Below are positions 35,418 to 47,314 of a stretch of DNA of 64,000 bases, piece after piece. Below the pieces are notes generated by a model. The model ran no database searches and was not told where the DNA came from. It saw only the letters and a list, made by a program, of their open reading frames with translations. Made by a program: the position numbers and the translations under genes. The stretch covers positions 183,749,216 through 183,813,215 of the forward strand of contig NC_080673.1 of NCBI RefSeq assembly GCF_030445035.2, in the 5' to 3' direction. The first letter of the stretch is position 1. Each line of letters opens with the position of its first letter. This DNA is from Dasypus novemcinctus (lineage: Eukaryota > Chordata > Mammalia > Cingulata > Dasypodidae).

Positions 35418-38397
35418 AAATACTACATGACCTCTCTGATATGAATTAAGCAAATCAAGCTATCTCAGAGAGCTAGAGACTTGATGATAGGCTTACAGGA
35501 AATTGGGGGGGGGGGAAGGTTGTGAGCTGATGCCTACATGGGTGACATCTATGATAAAGTGGAGGTAAGTAGCTGTGCAGTGAAGGGATAAGACGGGGGC
35601 ATAAGGACACTATTGGGTGGGGCCTTTGTAGGCTTGAGGGGGTATAGGGTTGGGAGAATGGGTCAGATGGTCCATGGAATTGGGGGTAGGGTTTGGGGGG
35701 AGCAGGTAAATATGGTAGATTGTCAGGTATGCCGTTGAAAGTATAATGTTGAGAAAACACTTTAGAAAATATAATAAAGAAAGGTTACTTGTTTAAGGTG
35801 TTTGACAGGGTCATTGGGCACAGGATGCACCTGGGGCAGGCTTCTAGGAGTGTGTGAGTGAGTGCTCATCTTGTCATAGTGTGTTATATCCTTGGGTAGA
35901 GACCCATACAATGAGCGGGAAGGTGTTGTACCCCCATCCTGGGGAAGCCTGATGTTCTCAAACAGAGGAGAGGGTGTCTCTCTAAAGCATGGGTGACTCC
36001 CAATTGGGGAGGACAGTCTAGTGTGTCAAGCTCTCAGCATTGTTGCAAGTATCTATGAATCTGGTTCGTAGTGTGAACCAAGGAGTGAAGCTTGGCTGTC
36101 ACTGTGGGCACTGAGGGGAGGAGGAGAGAGGAATAGAAGAGATGGAAGAGGGGGTAATTAGGGGGCAATGGAACTGTTCTACAAGATTGTGCGACAATGG
36201 ACATAGGCCATGTTAAATTCCACCAAAAATTTACAAAAGTGTATTGTCTAAAATGTAAACTGTAAAACATAATGTAACTAAAAATTTAGAAAAGTATTCA
36301 GTCTAAAATATAAACCATAATGTAAACCATAATGGAACCATGGCTAGTAGCTATGTTTCAATATCTGTACATCAGCTAAAGCAAATATAATAGAAACAGG
36401 TAAAAAGATTGCTGGGGAAGGGGGAAAAGGGTTTGATGTTGGGTATATGGGAGTCCCCTATTTTGTATATGTGACTTGATTGTGATCTAAAACTTTTTTG
36501 AAGACAAATTAAAAATAAAAAAAAAAAGGATGTAGACACTAAGGAAGGTATGGTAGAGATTGCCTTGCAACTGTACATGCAGGGCAATACCTATTACAGT
36601 GATGAAAGGCAAAATGTCAAAAACAAAGATTTATGATGTTTTCATTTTTTACTATCCCAATTTATTGTTTACTTTATTATAGTTTTTCTAAATTAGTATG
36701 TATTCTATTTCTATCTTTAAACCTATCATTACTATTTCATTTTCCTACTAATAGAATTTGGCAATATATTAAGCTTTATTTTTGAGAAGTTTTGGATCAC
36801 AGAGGGGTTCAACTATAGCAGGAGAGGAGCACTGGTGTGGGTGTCATTGATGGGGGACACATGGTTGGAAGGAAGTTCTCCAGGGCATGTATATAGGGTA
36901 TGTAAAAATGTTCAGATATTTGTTGGGTATTGTCATAGTAGGTAGAGTTACACACGAGAACTGAGGGAGTGCTGAGTTCCCATCCAGGGGAGCTCTGTCA
37001 CATTCCCCAAGGGAACGGCAACAAATCCCCCAATACAAGGGCAAAGACCAGTGAAGAAGAATGGTCCATTGATGGGCCCTTGATACTGATGACTATGCTT
37101 ATGAGCCTGTGTGCTTGAAATTTCAACTAGGCCTAGAGCTGCAGGGTGCCTACGGGTTACCTCCTGAGAGCCTCCATGTTGCTCAAATGTGGCCACTCTC
37201 TAAGCCAAACTCAGCATGTAAATGCACTACCTTCCCCCCAGCATGGGACATGACTCCTGGGGATGAGCCTGCCAGGGGCCAAGGAATTACTACCAATCAT
37301 CAGCTGGTGCTGCAACTAGAAAGAGACCTTGAATAAAAGGGGGAAATAGTAAAGACAAATGAGTTTATATGGCTCAGAGACTTCAAAATGAGTCAGGAGG
37401 TCATCAGAAGGGTTGCACTTACACATTTCTCAGCAGGATCCCTGAGACAGCCAAAGTAGAAACAATACCAGGTACTGGTGTTCCTGAGGGCTATGGAGAC
37501 ACATCAGTCCTACAGTCATGGCAAATGACTCTGGAGTTCAGTACCTTGCCAGTGGGCCCTACTTTGAAATTTGTGCTCCTGAAGTGTGATGGAGTTGGAC
37601 TCAGATGGGACCTTTTTACACATGCCTCTTCTGTTACTTTTACTGAACCTGTGGTTGGTCCTGAGGTTGGTGTATGCTCAGGAGACTTGAATCTCTGGAT
37701 TGTCCATGTGCCAGCTGGGCCCTGAGCCTCAACAGAGTTGTAACACTTAGTCTCTGGTTCATTGGACTTACCCAGGACAGCTAACAGGGAAATGAAGATG
37801 GTCAATCACCACACCAGGGAGCCAAGAGTGCCTACAGCTGCAAGCAGGAGAATTGCATCCATCAGCCATGTGGAATCTAAGCCCCCTCTTGATTTAGAGG
37901 TAGAGTGGACATCACCATCCCAGGGTCCACAGGGTAGAGGAATAAAATATGAATTAGAGTGGACTTACTGGTATTCTACTATAGAACTATTGTGACTCTA
38001 GCAACGGAAGAAATTGATCATTGATGTGGAGACAGTGGCCATGGTAGTTGCTGAGGGCAGGGAGAGGGAAGAAGAGATGTGATGTGGGGGCATTTTTGAG
38101 ACTTGGAGTTGTCCTGAATGCTATTGCAGGGACAGATGCAGGACATTATATATCCTGCCATAACCCACTGAATGGACTGGGGGAGAGTGTAAACTATAAT
38201 GTAAACTGTAATGCATGCGGTATAGCAGTGCTACAAAATGTATTCACCAAATGCAATGAATGTGTCACAATGATGAAAGAGGTTGTTGATGTGGAGAGAG
38301 GGGGTAGGATGGGGTATGGAGTATATGGGGACCTCTTATATTTTTTAATTATCTTTAAAAAAAGATAATTAAAATTTTCTTAAAAAAAGAATGAAAA
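35418..38397 (+). mobile_element. L1 3' part: last ORF2 codons and a long 3' UTR with poly(A)
   Basis: The segment begins with the last ORF2 codons (KYYMTSLI) and a stop at 35442-35444, then runs about 2.95 kb without coding sequence to an A-rich end near 38400. The whole 35194-38397 insertion is bracketed by AAAAAGTGCAG at 35183-35193 and 38398-38408, so it looks like one event. An internal A-tract at about 36509-36528 could suggest two elements, but no duplication was seen around it. The last 0.5 kb recurs at 57.17 and 60.46 kb. Family name not assigned; probably a xenarthran L1. Confidence 0.75.
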
Positions 38398-38825
38398 AAA
38401 AAGTGCAGCACATCATGGACTGCTTTTGAGACTCTGCAGAGCAGTGTTGCTTGACCATCAGTTAAGAGAACACAAATGTCACAAAGCAATACATTTAGGT
38501 TAGCTCTAAATAGGACCAAAAATCTTCACCTCATCATAGAACTGAAAACCAGAGACTGGTTTCATCACTCCCTGCCTTTCAAAAAAGGACCAATGGATAA
38601 GAGCTAGAGAATCACGTTAATAAGTGTACTGACTTTTCATTTAAATCAGGCAAACAGGTCAACTAAATGCATGACACTGTAGCAAACTGGCAGATGAAGT
38701 TGTACAATCATACAGGATCATTTAAGCTGAGAATTTATGTCATCTAAAATGAAATGTCTGTTGCCCAAGGCTGTTACCAGGAGTACAACCTTGATCTTGT
38801 TGTTCTTTGCCTTCCTTACTGATAT

Positions 38826-39075
38826 GGATTGAATTTTGTCCCCTAAAAGATGTTCAAGGTCCATGAATGTGACAGTATTTGGAAATCGGACCTTTGATGT
38901 GTTATTGGTTAAGATGAGGCCAAACTGGGTTAGGATGGTTTCTAGTCCAATATGACTGGTGTCCTTACATGGAGAGGAAATTTAGACACAGTTGGGGTGG
39001 GGTTGGGGCATGAGACGGAGGCAGAGATGGAGCTATGCCACGAGCCAAGGAACATCATGGATGGTCTGCAAGCCA
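38826..39075 (+). mobile_element. MLT1/MaLR LTR fragment
   Basis: TATGGATTGAATTTTGTCCC, then TGTCCTTACATGGAGAGGAA and CCACGAGCCAAGGAACATC follow the order of an MLT1-type LTR. It is truncated at the 3' side. Confidence 0.7.
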
Positions 39076-39585
39076 CTACCAGAACCTTCCATACTTCAAA
39101 TTGTAAATACAATTTGCTCCATCTTATAGATCAGGAGAATGAGACTCAGGAGTCAAATAATATGCTGAAGTTCATCTAGAGTTTAAGTGTTCTACAAGTC
39201 ACAACTTGTTTATCTCTGCCAAATCAGGCTGGGAAAAGTAGGAGCTAAAGATGTAAGCAGGGATAACACCTAAATACCCCAAGGCATCCACAATTCCATA
39301 AATTGGAAATACCTAAAATTGGGTATGGAAAATAATGGGGGAAAGCCTAATCTTCCATCAACCAACCTGTATGGATTTATCAGACCCATATCACTCTGAC
39401 TCCAGAGTTCTAAATATTTAAGAACCAACAGTTAACCTGGTCATTGGCATAAAATGATATATGAATGCTTGCCATGTAATTCCTGAAGCTCCAGAGAAAA
39501 TGCAATCAAGTCTTCTACTGTATCACAACCGAAATGGCATTGACTACAAATGCTTAATGTTAGATAAGGAACCTACAGACTCAGG

Positions 39586-40092
39586 TTGTGGTAGGCTGCA
39601 GAGTCTTCTCCTGCCCCCAAAAGGTCCACATCCTAATATCTAGAACCTAAGACTATTACTTTGTATGGCAAAAACTTTCCAGATGCTATTAAGTTAAGGA
39701 TCTTGAGATGGGGAGATATCCTAGAGTATCCCAGTGGACCTAAATCCAATCACTAGCATCCTTATAAGAGGGAGGCAGAGGACAATTACAGACAGAAAAG
39801 AAAGAATGTGATGTCATGATGGAAGCAACGAGAGATTTGAACATGTTACACTGCTGGTTTTAAAGATGGAGGAAGGTACCATTCAAGGGATGCCAGGAAA
39901 GCAGCTCTAGAAGCCAGAAAAGGCAAGTTTCTCCCCCAAGAAACTTTAGAGGTAATAAGGCCTTGCTGACATCTTGACTTTAGCCTGGAGAAAATGACTT
40001 TTGACTTCTCAAATGGCAAGAGAATAAATGTGTGTTGTGTTAAGCCACCAAGTTTGTGGTAATTTTTATAGCAGCAGTGGGAAGCTAATACA
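39586..40092 (+). mobile_element. MLT1-type solo LTR
   Basis: Contains CCCCCAAAAGGTCCACATCC, AAGTTAAGGATCTTGAGATG, TCCTTATAAGAGGGAGGCAG and AAGCCACCAAGTTTGTGGTAA, ending GCTAATACA. These are well-known MLT1 segments in the sense direction. Confidence 0.88.
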
Positions 40093-40124
40093 AAGGTCAA
40101 AGGATTCTAGTCACCCAAGAAACT

Positions 40125-40600
40125 ACCTTTTATTCATTCACTTAATAAATAATTATTGAGATGTCATGTGCCACATGTTTCTAAGCACTGAAGATACAGC
40201 AGCGGACAAATAGACAAAAATATCTGCCCTCATGGGGCATACTCTAGTGGAGGAGGCAGACATTATACAAAATAAATAAGAATGATGTTAAATGTTAGAA
40301 AGTAATAATTCTATGGAGAAAAACGAAGTGGTGAAGAGAAATACAGAGGACCGGCGGTTTTGAAATAGGTGGTCACAGAAGGCTTCATGGAGATAGTGGA
40401 GATTGAGCCAAGATTTGAAGAAGTTGAAGGAGCCACTGAGATGACTATCTGAGTATAGAACATTTAAGGCAGAGGGAGCAAATAATAACCAAGGCCTGAG
40501 CCTGGCCAGTGTGGTTGGAGCAGTGAAAGCAAGAATAAGAATAGGAACAGCTGAGGCGAGAGATCTTGATCACCCAGGAATGGTCTGGTTTTCATACTGG
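40125..40600 (-). mobile_element. L2 fragment, reverse
   Basis: TATTCATTCACTTAATAAAT, CTGCCCTCATGGGGCATACT, GGTCACAGAAGGCTTCATGG and CAGTGTGGTTGGAGCAGTGA follow the antisense order of L2. Confidence 0.8.
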
Positions 40601-41035
40601 CAGTGTTAAGTGGTCAACAAGGTCATTAGGGAAGCGAGAGAAATAAATTACGCTGTGTCCTTCATTTCCACACACCATTCCCTCCGTTGGAATTCATAAG
40701 CATCTTTCAAAACCAGCTTGTGCACCTACAGTGGTTTGAAGCTATACATACCCCAGAAAAACATGTTCTGAAATCTAGTCCATTCCTGTAGATGTGGACC
40801 CACTGTACGTAGGCCCTTTTGACGAAGCTACTTCAGTTAAGGTATGAGCCACCTCAATCAGGATGGGACATAATCTTATTACTGGATGAAATTCAGGCAC
40901 ACAGAGAAGCAAGAAGCTGAAACAGAATGCACAAGAGAAGGAAGAGACCAAGAGGCATCTCCATGCACCTTGCCATGTGAAAAAGAGCCAAGGATCACTA
41001 GCAGCCAGCCAGTGATGCCACAGGTTTTGTGAGAA

Positions 41036-41774
41036 TATATTAACTATGTAAGCACCCTGATAGTCTCATAATATCTTTTAAATATATTTACAAGGAGAGA
41101 ACAACCATTTGGAAAAGAAAGTGCCTTTATTTTTAAAAATTTTATTTATTTCTCCCCTCCTCCCTTGCTGTTTGCACTCTCTGCTTTCTGTGTCCATTCG
41201 CTGTGTGTTCTGTGTCTGCTTGTATCCTCTTTAGGCAGCAATGGGAACAGATCCTGAGAACTTCCAAAGTGGGAGAGAGGTGCTCAATTGCTTGTACCAC
41301 CTCAGCTCCCTGGTCTGCTGCGTCTCGTATTGTCTCTCCTCCGTTTCTCTTTTTGTTGTGTCATCTTGCTGCATCAGCCCTCCACGTGGGCCAGTGCTCC
41401 ATGTGGGCCAGCTCTCCACTTGGGCCAGCTCACTGCACAGGCCAGCTTGCCTTCACCAGGAGGCCCTGGACATTGAACCTGGCCCTCCCTTATGGTAGAC
41501 GGGAGCCCAATCGCTTCAGCCACATCCATGTCCCACCATCCTTTCCTTAAAAAAAAAAAATTAACTTTTGAACTGATACAATCATAAATAGAACTTAAAT
41601 ATTTCCTACAAAATGAATTGAAAACTTAAATGTCTATGGTGGCTAGACAGGTCACATAATGAGTAAGGTGGACCAGGATATGCCCACTTCTGTCTGTCTT
41701 TAGACACATAGCATTCTCATCTACACTTTGCTTTCAATTATCAATGGATATACTGACCTGAAGAAACAGTTCGC
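41036..41774. mobile_element. Unclassified insertion of about 740 bases inside the 5' LTR, carrying a SINE
   Basis: The segment is bracketed by the direct repeat TTTTGTGAGAA at 41025-41035 and 41775-41785 and has no counterpart in the sister LTR at 42817-43276. About 430 bases of it are the reverse SINE. The remaining roughly 310 AT-rich bases are not recognised. Confidence 0.65.
41125..41554 (-). mobile_element. DAS SINE, reverse orientation, nested two levels deep
   Basis: An A/T-rich left end with TTTTATTTATTTC precedes a reverse DAS body and head (TGGTAGACGGGAGCCCAATCG). It has repeated GGGCCAGC units at about 41390-41450, a local tandem variation. It lies inside a roughly 740-base insertion (41036-41774) that itself splits a MaLR LTR. 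Its own duplication is not clear. Confidence 0.8.
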
Positions 41775-41933
41775 TTTTGTGAGAAAACCAACAGGAGCAG
41801 CCTAAAGAAAAATGGCAATTCATGATGCCTTGATTTGGATGTTTGCCTGGCCTCAAAACTGTGAGCCATTTAAATTCTTGTTTAATTTGAATCATTGCAT
41901 GGTATTTGCTTGGGAAACCTAGAAACTAAAACA

Positions 41934-42816
41934 GACTTTGGTACCAGGAGAGTGGGGTGCTGCCATTGTAAATACCAAACATAAATAAATAAATAAAAGG
42001 AAAAAAGGGAAAATAGTTTTGGAACTTGGTAATGGATAAAAGTTGGAAGAATTGTGAGATACTTGCAAGAAAAACCCTAGATTGCTTTGAAGAGACTGTT
42101 GGTAGAAATATGGAGCTAAAGGTATCTCCAATGAGCCCCTAGATGGAAATGATGAGTGTGTTGTTAGAAACTGGGGGAAAGGTGCTCCTTGCTTTAAAGT
42201 GGCAGACATCTTGGCAAAATCGAGTCCTGATGTCAGATGGAAGACAGAACTTGAAAGCGATGAATTTGGCTATTTAGCGGAGGAGTTTTCCAAGCTGAGG
42301 TCTGGATTAAAGAAACTTCCCAGGCCAAGACAGTGTGCGTGGAGAGGATGAATCTGCCCTAGTGCTTGGAGAGGGTGGAGCCTTCACCCCAGTATTTGGG
42401 GAGAGCATAACCACTAGGCAAGTGCTGCTGTTTCATCAGGCCTGGAGGACAAAACATCACTCTATAGATGACTCTCAGACCTTGAGATCTATTGGAGTAT
42501 GCTTGGCTGGGTTATGCTATTGTTTGGTACCTGTGACCCATTCTCCTTTCAATTTCTCCCTTCTGGAATGCAAATATTTATCCTATGCTTGTCCCTGCAG
42601 TGTATATTTGAAATAGATAACCTGTTCTCTAAGTTTCACAGATCCACAAAAGGAGGGGCATTGTGTCCCAGGACAGACCACAACCAAAACCGATTTTGAT
42701 GAGACTTTGAACTAAGTATTATTTCTGAAATGACTTAAGGCTTTTGGGATATTGTGATGGAATGAAAGTATTTTGCACATAGAAAGAACATGTCTTTGGG
42801 GGTCCAGAGGGTGGAG
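41934..42816 (+). mobile_element. MaLR-type internal region (non-coding)
   Basis: It begins TTTGGTACCAGGAGAGTGGG, a known start for MaLR internal sequences, and ends in a GGGTCCAGAGGGTGGAG purine-rich tract just before the 3' LTR. No gag- or pol-like frame is visible; MaLRs are non-autonomous and use ERVL functions in trans. Confidence 0.8.
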
Positions 42817-43276
42817 TGTGGTGGTTTGAAGCTGGATATAGCTCAGAAAATCATGTTCTTAAATTTAATCCTTCCTGTAGGTGTGAACCCATTGTAAGCA
42901 GGACCTTTTGAAGAGGCTACTTCAGTTGTGGTGCAACCATCTCAATCAGGATGGGTCTTAAACCCTGTTTCTAGAGTCCTTTACAAGTGGAATGAAATTC
43001 AGACACACAGGGAAAAAACCACAGGAAGCAAGAAGCTGAAATGGAAAGAAGGAAGAGACCATGAGACACCTCCATGTGCCTTCTCATGTGACAGAGAAAC
43101 CAAGGGTCATTGGCAGCCAGTCCTAGAATGCCACAGTGTTCAGGCAGAAAGCATTGGCTTGATGATGCCTTAATTTGGACAATTTCCTGGTCTCAAAATT
43201 GTGAGCCAATAAATTCCCACTTTTTAACCCCATCCATTTCATGGTATTTACTCAAGCAGCCTCAGAATCTAAAACA
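42817..43276 (+). mobile_element. 3' LTR of the MaLR-type element
   Basis: TGTGGTGGTTTGAAGC to CAGAATCTAAAACA, 460 bases, colinear with the 5' LTR. The host 5-mers next to the two LTR ends (GCACC before, GCCCT after) match only at 3 of 5, so an original duplication is decayed or misjudged. Confidence 0.85.
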
Positions 43277-43279
43277 GCC

Positions 43280-44545
43280 CTCTTCCAATTCTCCCCTCCT
43301 CTTATCTTCCCCTCCACGAGCTCCTCCTTCCTGGGTTCCTGCTCCATCCACACAGTACTGATCTTGACCTCTTTTATGCCACCAGGATCTTGTGCAAATA
43401 TCTCTAGAAAAGTATCTAGTGTGTTGCTTTGTACACACTTAGCACTCCAGGATGTTTCCCTTCCTTGTCTCTTAAAATTCTTAACACAACTTTAGGAATT
43501 TTCACTGCAAATCAAACAGGAATTGAGTTTTAGGGAAGACCTAGTTTATGTACAAAGACATAAAGATGTAATAGAATCCTTTCAAAGAACTCTCTTGCTA
43601 ACACTAAATCGTAGGGAACAATGCATTGCCTGACATTTTCAGATTCCCAGACCAGAGATAGAATATGATAGAAGGGAGAACAGGGGTGAGCAATTTTATA
43701 AGGGTTCTTTGGTCCCATCCTTCTTGCAGACTATAGCTTTGTTCATGGTGCAAAAGGAAGGAGTCCCTTAGAGTAGAATAGATTACATGGATGTGCGTGG
43801 GTGTGGATGCTCTAACTTTTTTCTAAGCTCAACGTTAGAACATATACCTCTCATTCAAGGGATCTAAAGAAATTTAAAGGACTCCAGAGTGATACATAAA
43901 AGTGTGTGTATGACTGTGAGAGTGTGCATATGTGTGACTGTGTGTGTGTATGTGTGTGTGCTTACAAGGGAGAGAGAGAGAAAAAGAGGAAGAGAGAGAG
44001 CACTTGAATGCATGTATGTTGGAATGGGAGGATGGATCAAGTTAGCATAAGGAAGCTTAATAGGCATTTGACTGCTTGGCCAAATATAGAAGCTGTTTCT
44101 AGAGAATGACATCATTATATGGGAAGGGGGTTGTTTGTAAGTGGAACACTTCAGTCTAGCGGAAGGTTTCAGCACCTGCTTTAATCAACCATACAACTAC
44201 TTTTATGAAGATTTACACTTATAGAAGTTTGAGTAGTTTTCTCAAGTTCCTTTCCTTTGCTTATAGTTTGGAATTTTTCCATGTTTTTGGACGCAAATAA
44301 ATGCAGCTGTTTGCTCCGCAAGAGCTGTGGAAAACATATTTATGCTGCATTTGTAATATAAAGAATGTTCAATTGAGATGGAATTTGGCTCCTTGCCTTA
44401 TGTTTCAACTTTTCTCTTTAATAGCATAAGGTCCTTCATTCATACAAATGATGCTATTGAATCATCAGCATGGTATAGAGAAAGAATAGGAGTCTGGGCA
44501 TGAAAACACCTGAGCTTCTGTTTTGCTTTGTCAGTAATGACCTTC
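43280..44545. other. Intergenic DNA with one microsatellite
   Basis: Apart from the GT/GA microsatellite, no gene or repeat recognised. 44200-44460 is repeat-free and AT-rich. Confidence 0.4.
43900..44002. repeat. Compound GT-rich then GA-rich microsatellite
   Basis: An imperfect TGTG stretch (43900-43961) passes into an AGAGAG stretch (43970-44002). Confidence 0.85.
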
Positions 44546-44550
44546 TTAGA

Positions 44551-45161
44551 TGTGGCAGATTGTATTTTTTTAAGATGGCTTCAAAAATATCTCCCATCTC
44601 ACAACTCCTTTACAATGTGACCTTGACACTTTCCCTTTGAGAGGAGGAGTCTATGTCCACTCCTCTCAAATCCAAAGGGGGCTGCAACTTGCTCATAACC
44701 ATTGGAATGCTGTGGAAGTGGCCATGCGTGACTTCTGGAGCTCGGTTATAAGAGACAATGCAGCTTCTGCCTTGTTCACTGGAACGCTCCCACTTTGAAC
44801 CCTGCTGCCATGTTAGAAGTTCAACCACCTTGAGGCCACCATGCTGTGAGGAAGCTAAGCCACACGGCATGGCCTCGTGTAGGCATTCCAGTCAGCAGCC
44901 CTAGCCTTCAAGTTTTTTCAGCCCAAATGTCCACTTGAAGAAGCCCTCAGATAACCTAAACTCCCAATCACGGAGTTACTCTCAATCTTCAAGGATTTCC
45001 AGCTGTCCGGGACCAGGGAAAAGAAGTTATTCCCACTATGACCTTTCTGAATGCCTGACCACAGAACCTATGAAAAGAAAATGGTCATTATTTTATGCTA
45101 CTAAGTTTAGCAGGAATAGAAATTTTTAGTGGATGGACTATGGTAACAAAAAACTAAAACA
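44551..45161 (+). mobile_element. 5' LTR of an MLT1-like MaLR element
   Basis: TGTGGCAGATTGTATT to CAAAAAACTAAAACA, with the CACCATGCTGTGAGGAAGC-type block also found in the sister LTR near 46700. Strongly diverged from it, so old. Confidence 0.8.
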
Positions 45162-46435
45162 TGTGGCATTAGTTGTGGGACCCAGTGGCATGTAGTGGAA
45201 GCTCTTGCGGGGGCTGTTAGGACAAGCTGGAAGATCCCCAAGGAGGGTATTGATGGGGGATTTAAGAAAACTGAGGTACAGATTATCAGAAGCCAAGGAA
45301 AAGGAGATCCTTTTAAGGTAAGTGGAAGAAAGTTCAACAAGACTAATTCCTGTGATAAAGTATAGAATAGAAAACATGCCTATTAAACTTGATGTAGCTA
45401 AGGAGACTTCCAGGCCAAGTACTGAAGGATGCTGCCTGACTTCTTCTAGTTGGTGATAAGGTGATTGAGGAGGTAGATAAACTAAAAAGCAAAATATTCA
45501 GTTTCAAGCATAACTTGGAGAATATGTAAAAGTCACAGAAGTCTTTCAACCAGGTAAAGGTTGCCAAATTAAAAAGTAGTTTCTGGACCAAGATCAAATT
45601 CAGGACGGGGCTGTAAGATCCTTTGTTTAGCCCTCAGAAAGATCTAAAATATAGCATCATAGATATCTTCAGGCAGATAAAGGATCTTCTGTGGACCTTT
45701 AGGGTGTACATTACAGATTCTCTTCATTAAACTAGAAAGCTTCTATGAATCGTAAAGGTATTGTCCCATAATAGCTGCACTGAGTGCCCAGGAAAAGAAG
45801 GTTCTGACTCAAAGAGATTTGTGAGCATGTTTTTTGTCTAAGAGAGGGGGTTATAAATTGATACATAGTAAAAACAAAAACTTTAAAAGGAATTATCTTA
45901 GCTTTGACTTCAAGGAAAAGAGAGAATATAAAATGCAAGAGGCTTTTTGGAACTGACGAACTTACTCAGTTGCAACACAGGCTATTTCTTATGGAAAAGA
46001 AAGGATAATTCTGAGAACAGAACCAAGAACCACCAAGAAAAACTCCCAGACGGTATGACTGAATCCTAATCAAGGAACCGGCAAGATATGCCCATATTTC
46101 AGTATTGTCATGGACCAATGATCACTCATGGTCTTCTGTTTTCCCTTTTAGAACAGGTGCATCTATAGTAGTTATGCTTGCCTTTCCTACCAGTGAATGC
46201 TGTTTGTATATGGGACATATAACTCATCTCTTTAAGGCACAGGTTACAGATCAAGAGGAATGTATTTAAAAGAGTTGGACTAAAAAACCTGCACCTAAGA
46301 AACCACATCCACACTTGGACAATGAGATCCTGACTTCAAACTGATGCAGGAATAGGATGAGACTCTGGTGTTTTAGGAGAGAGGGGATTGCATTTTGTAT
46401 ATGGGGCAGGTACTGTGACCAGAGGGTGGACTGAC
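45162..46435 (+). mobile_element. MLT1-type internal region
   Basis: Non-coding internal sequence between two related LTRs. Near its end it has CTGATGCAGGAATAGGATGAG and CCAGAGGGTGGACTGAC, the purine-rich stretch that precedes a MaLR 3' LTR. Confidence 0.75.
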
Positions 46436-47006
46436 TGTGGCAGATTGTATTTTCCAAAGATAACTGCAGCAAATTCTCTTATCTTCCTGGCTCCTCTATA
46501 ATGTAAACTTGACACTCTTCCCATCAAGAGTGAACAAGTTTTTCACACACTTGTCACCAATAAGATGTGGTAGAAATGATGCTGAAAGACTTCTGAGGCT
46601 AGATCATAAAAAGCAATATAGTTTCTACCTCCCTAGCTAGAATAGTCATGTTTCCAATCCAAAGGCACTATGTCAGAAATTCGCTAATCTGTGGCTGCCA
46701 TGCTGTGAGGAAGGAAATCTTCAGAGAGGCCACGTGTAGTCCTCTCTGTAGTTAACAGTCCTAGTCTTTGAATCCTCCCAGACAAGGTGTGATAGAACAA
46801 GCCTTCTTATAATTCCAGCTTCCAGCCACTGAATCACCCCCCCTCCCCCTTTAAATCTTTCCTGTTGACAATCCATGCATCATGGAATAGAGCAAGCATT
46901 CTCTACTGTACTTTCCTGGAATTCCTGAACATAGAATCTGTGAACATAATAAAATGTTTTATGTCACTGAGTTTGGGATGGTCTGTTATGCAGCAATTGT
47001 CATTGC
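46436..47006 (+). mobile_element. 3' LTR of the MLT1-like MaLR element
   Basis: TGTGGCAGATTGTATTTTCC onward, ending near TTATGCAGCAATTGTCATTG. It is colinear with 44551-45161. The right end is approximate and no clear target duplication was found. Confidence 0.78.
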
Positions 47007-47314
47007 AGCCCTGTACCTCATTTTGTTTTCACATTTGTAAGATAGTTCATTCTAAGTGACTGTCAAGGTCCCTTTGAAAATCGGATGCTGTCACATTACA
47101 GCTTACAAGTCATTGGATCAGACTGCTGGCTGCTCCTCCCCACTCCAAAGGTGTTTTCTGTTTTCTGGGTACATGACCATCAGGCAGAGAGTACATTTCC
47201 CAGTCTCCTTTGCAGTCGGGTGTGGTCATATGACTAATATCTCACTAATGGAACATGAGTGCAAGTGACATATAGCACGTCCCTCTCACTTCCCAAAAGA
47301 AAATTGTTTACCCT

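Larger units (their letters stand above)
40727..41933 (+). mobile_element. 5' LTR of a MaLR-type element, disrupted by nested insertions
   Basis: It starts at TACAGTGGTTTGAAGC (aligned with TGTGGTGGTTTGAAGC of the 3' LTR) and ends AGAAACTAAAACA. Removing 41036-41785 leaves about 457 bases, almost the same as the 460-base 3' LTR, which supports the boundaries. The pair flanks an internal region with no apparent coding capacity. Confidence 0.85.

Noticed and set aside
35473..35760. Proline-rich 95-codon minus-strand frame
   Set aside because: Antisense of the purine-rich start of the L1 3' UTR.
36509..36528. Internal A-tract as the end of a separate L1 insertion
   Set aside because: No target-site duplication around it, and the outer duplication at 35183/38398 encloses everything; kept only as an alternative.
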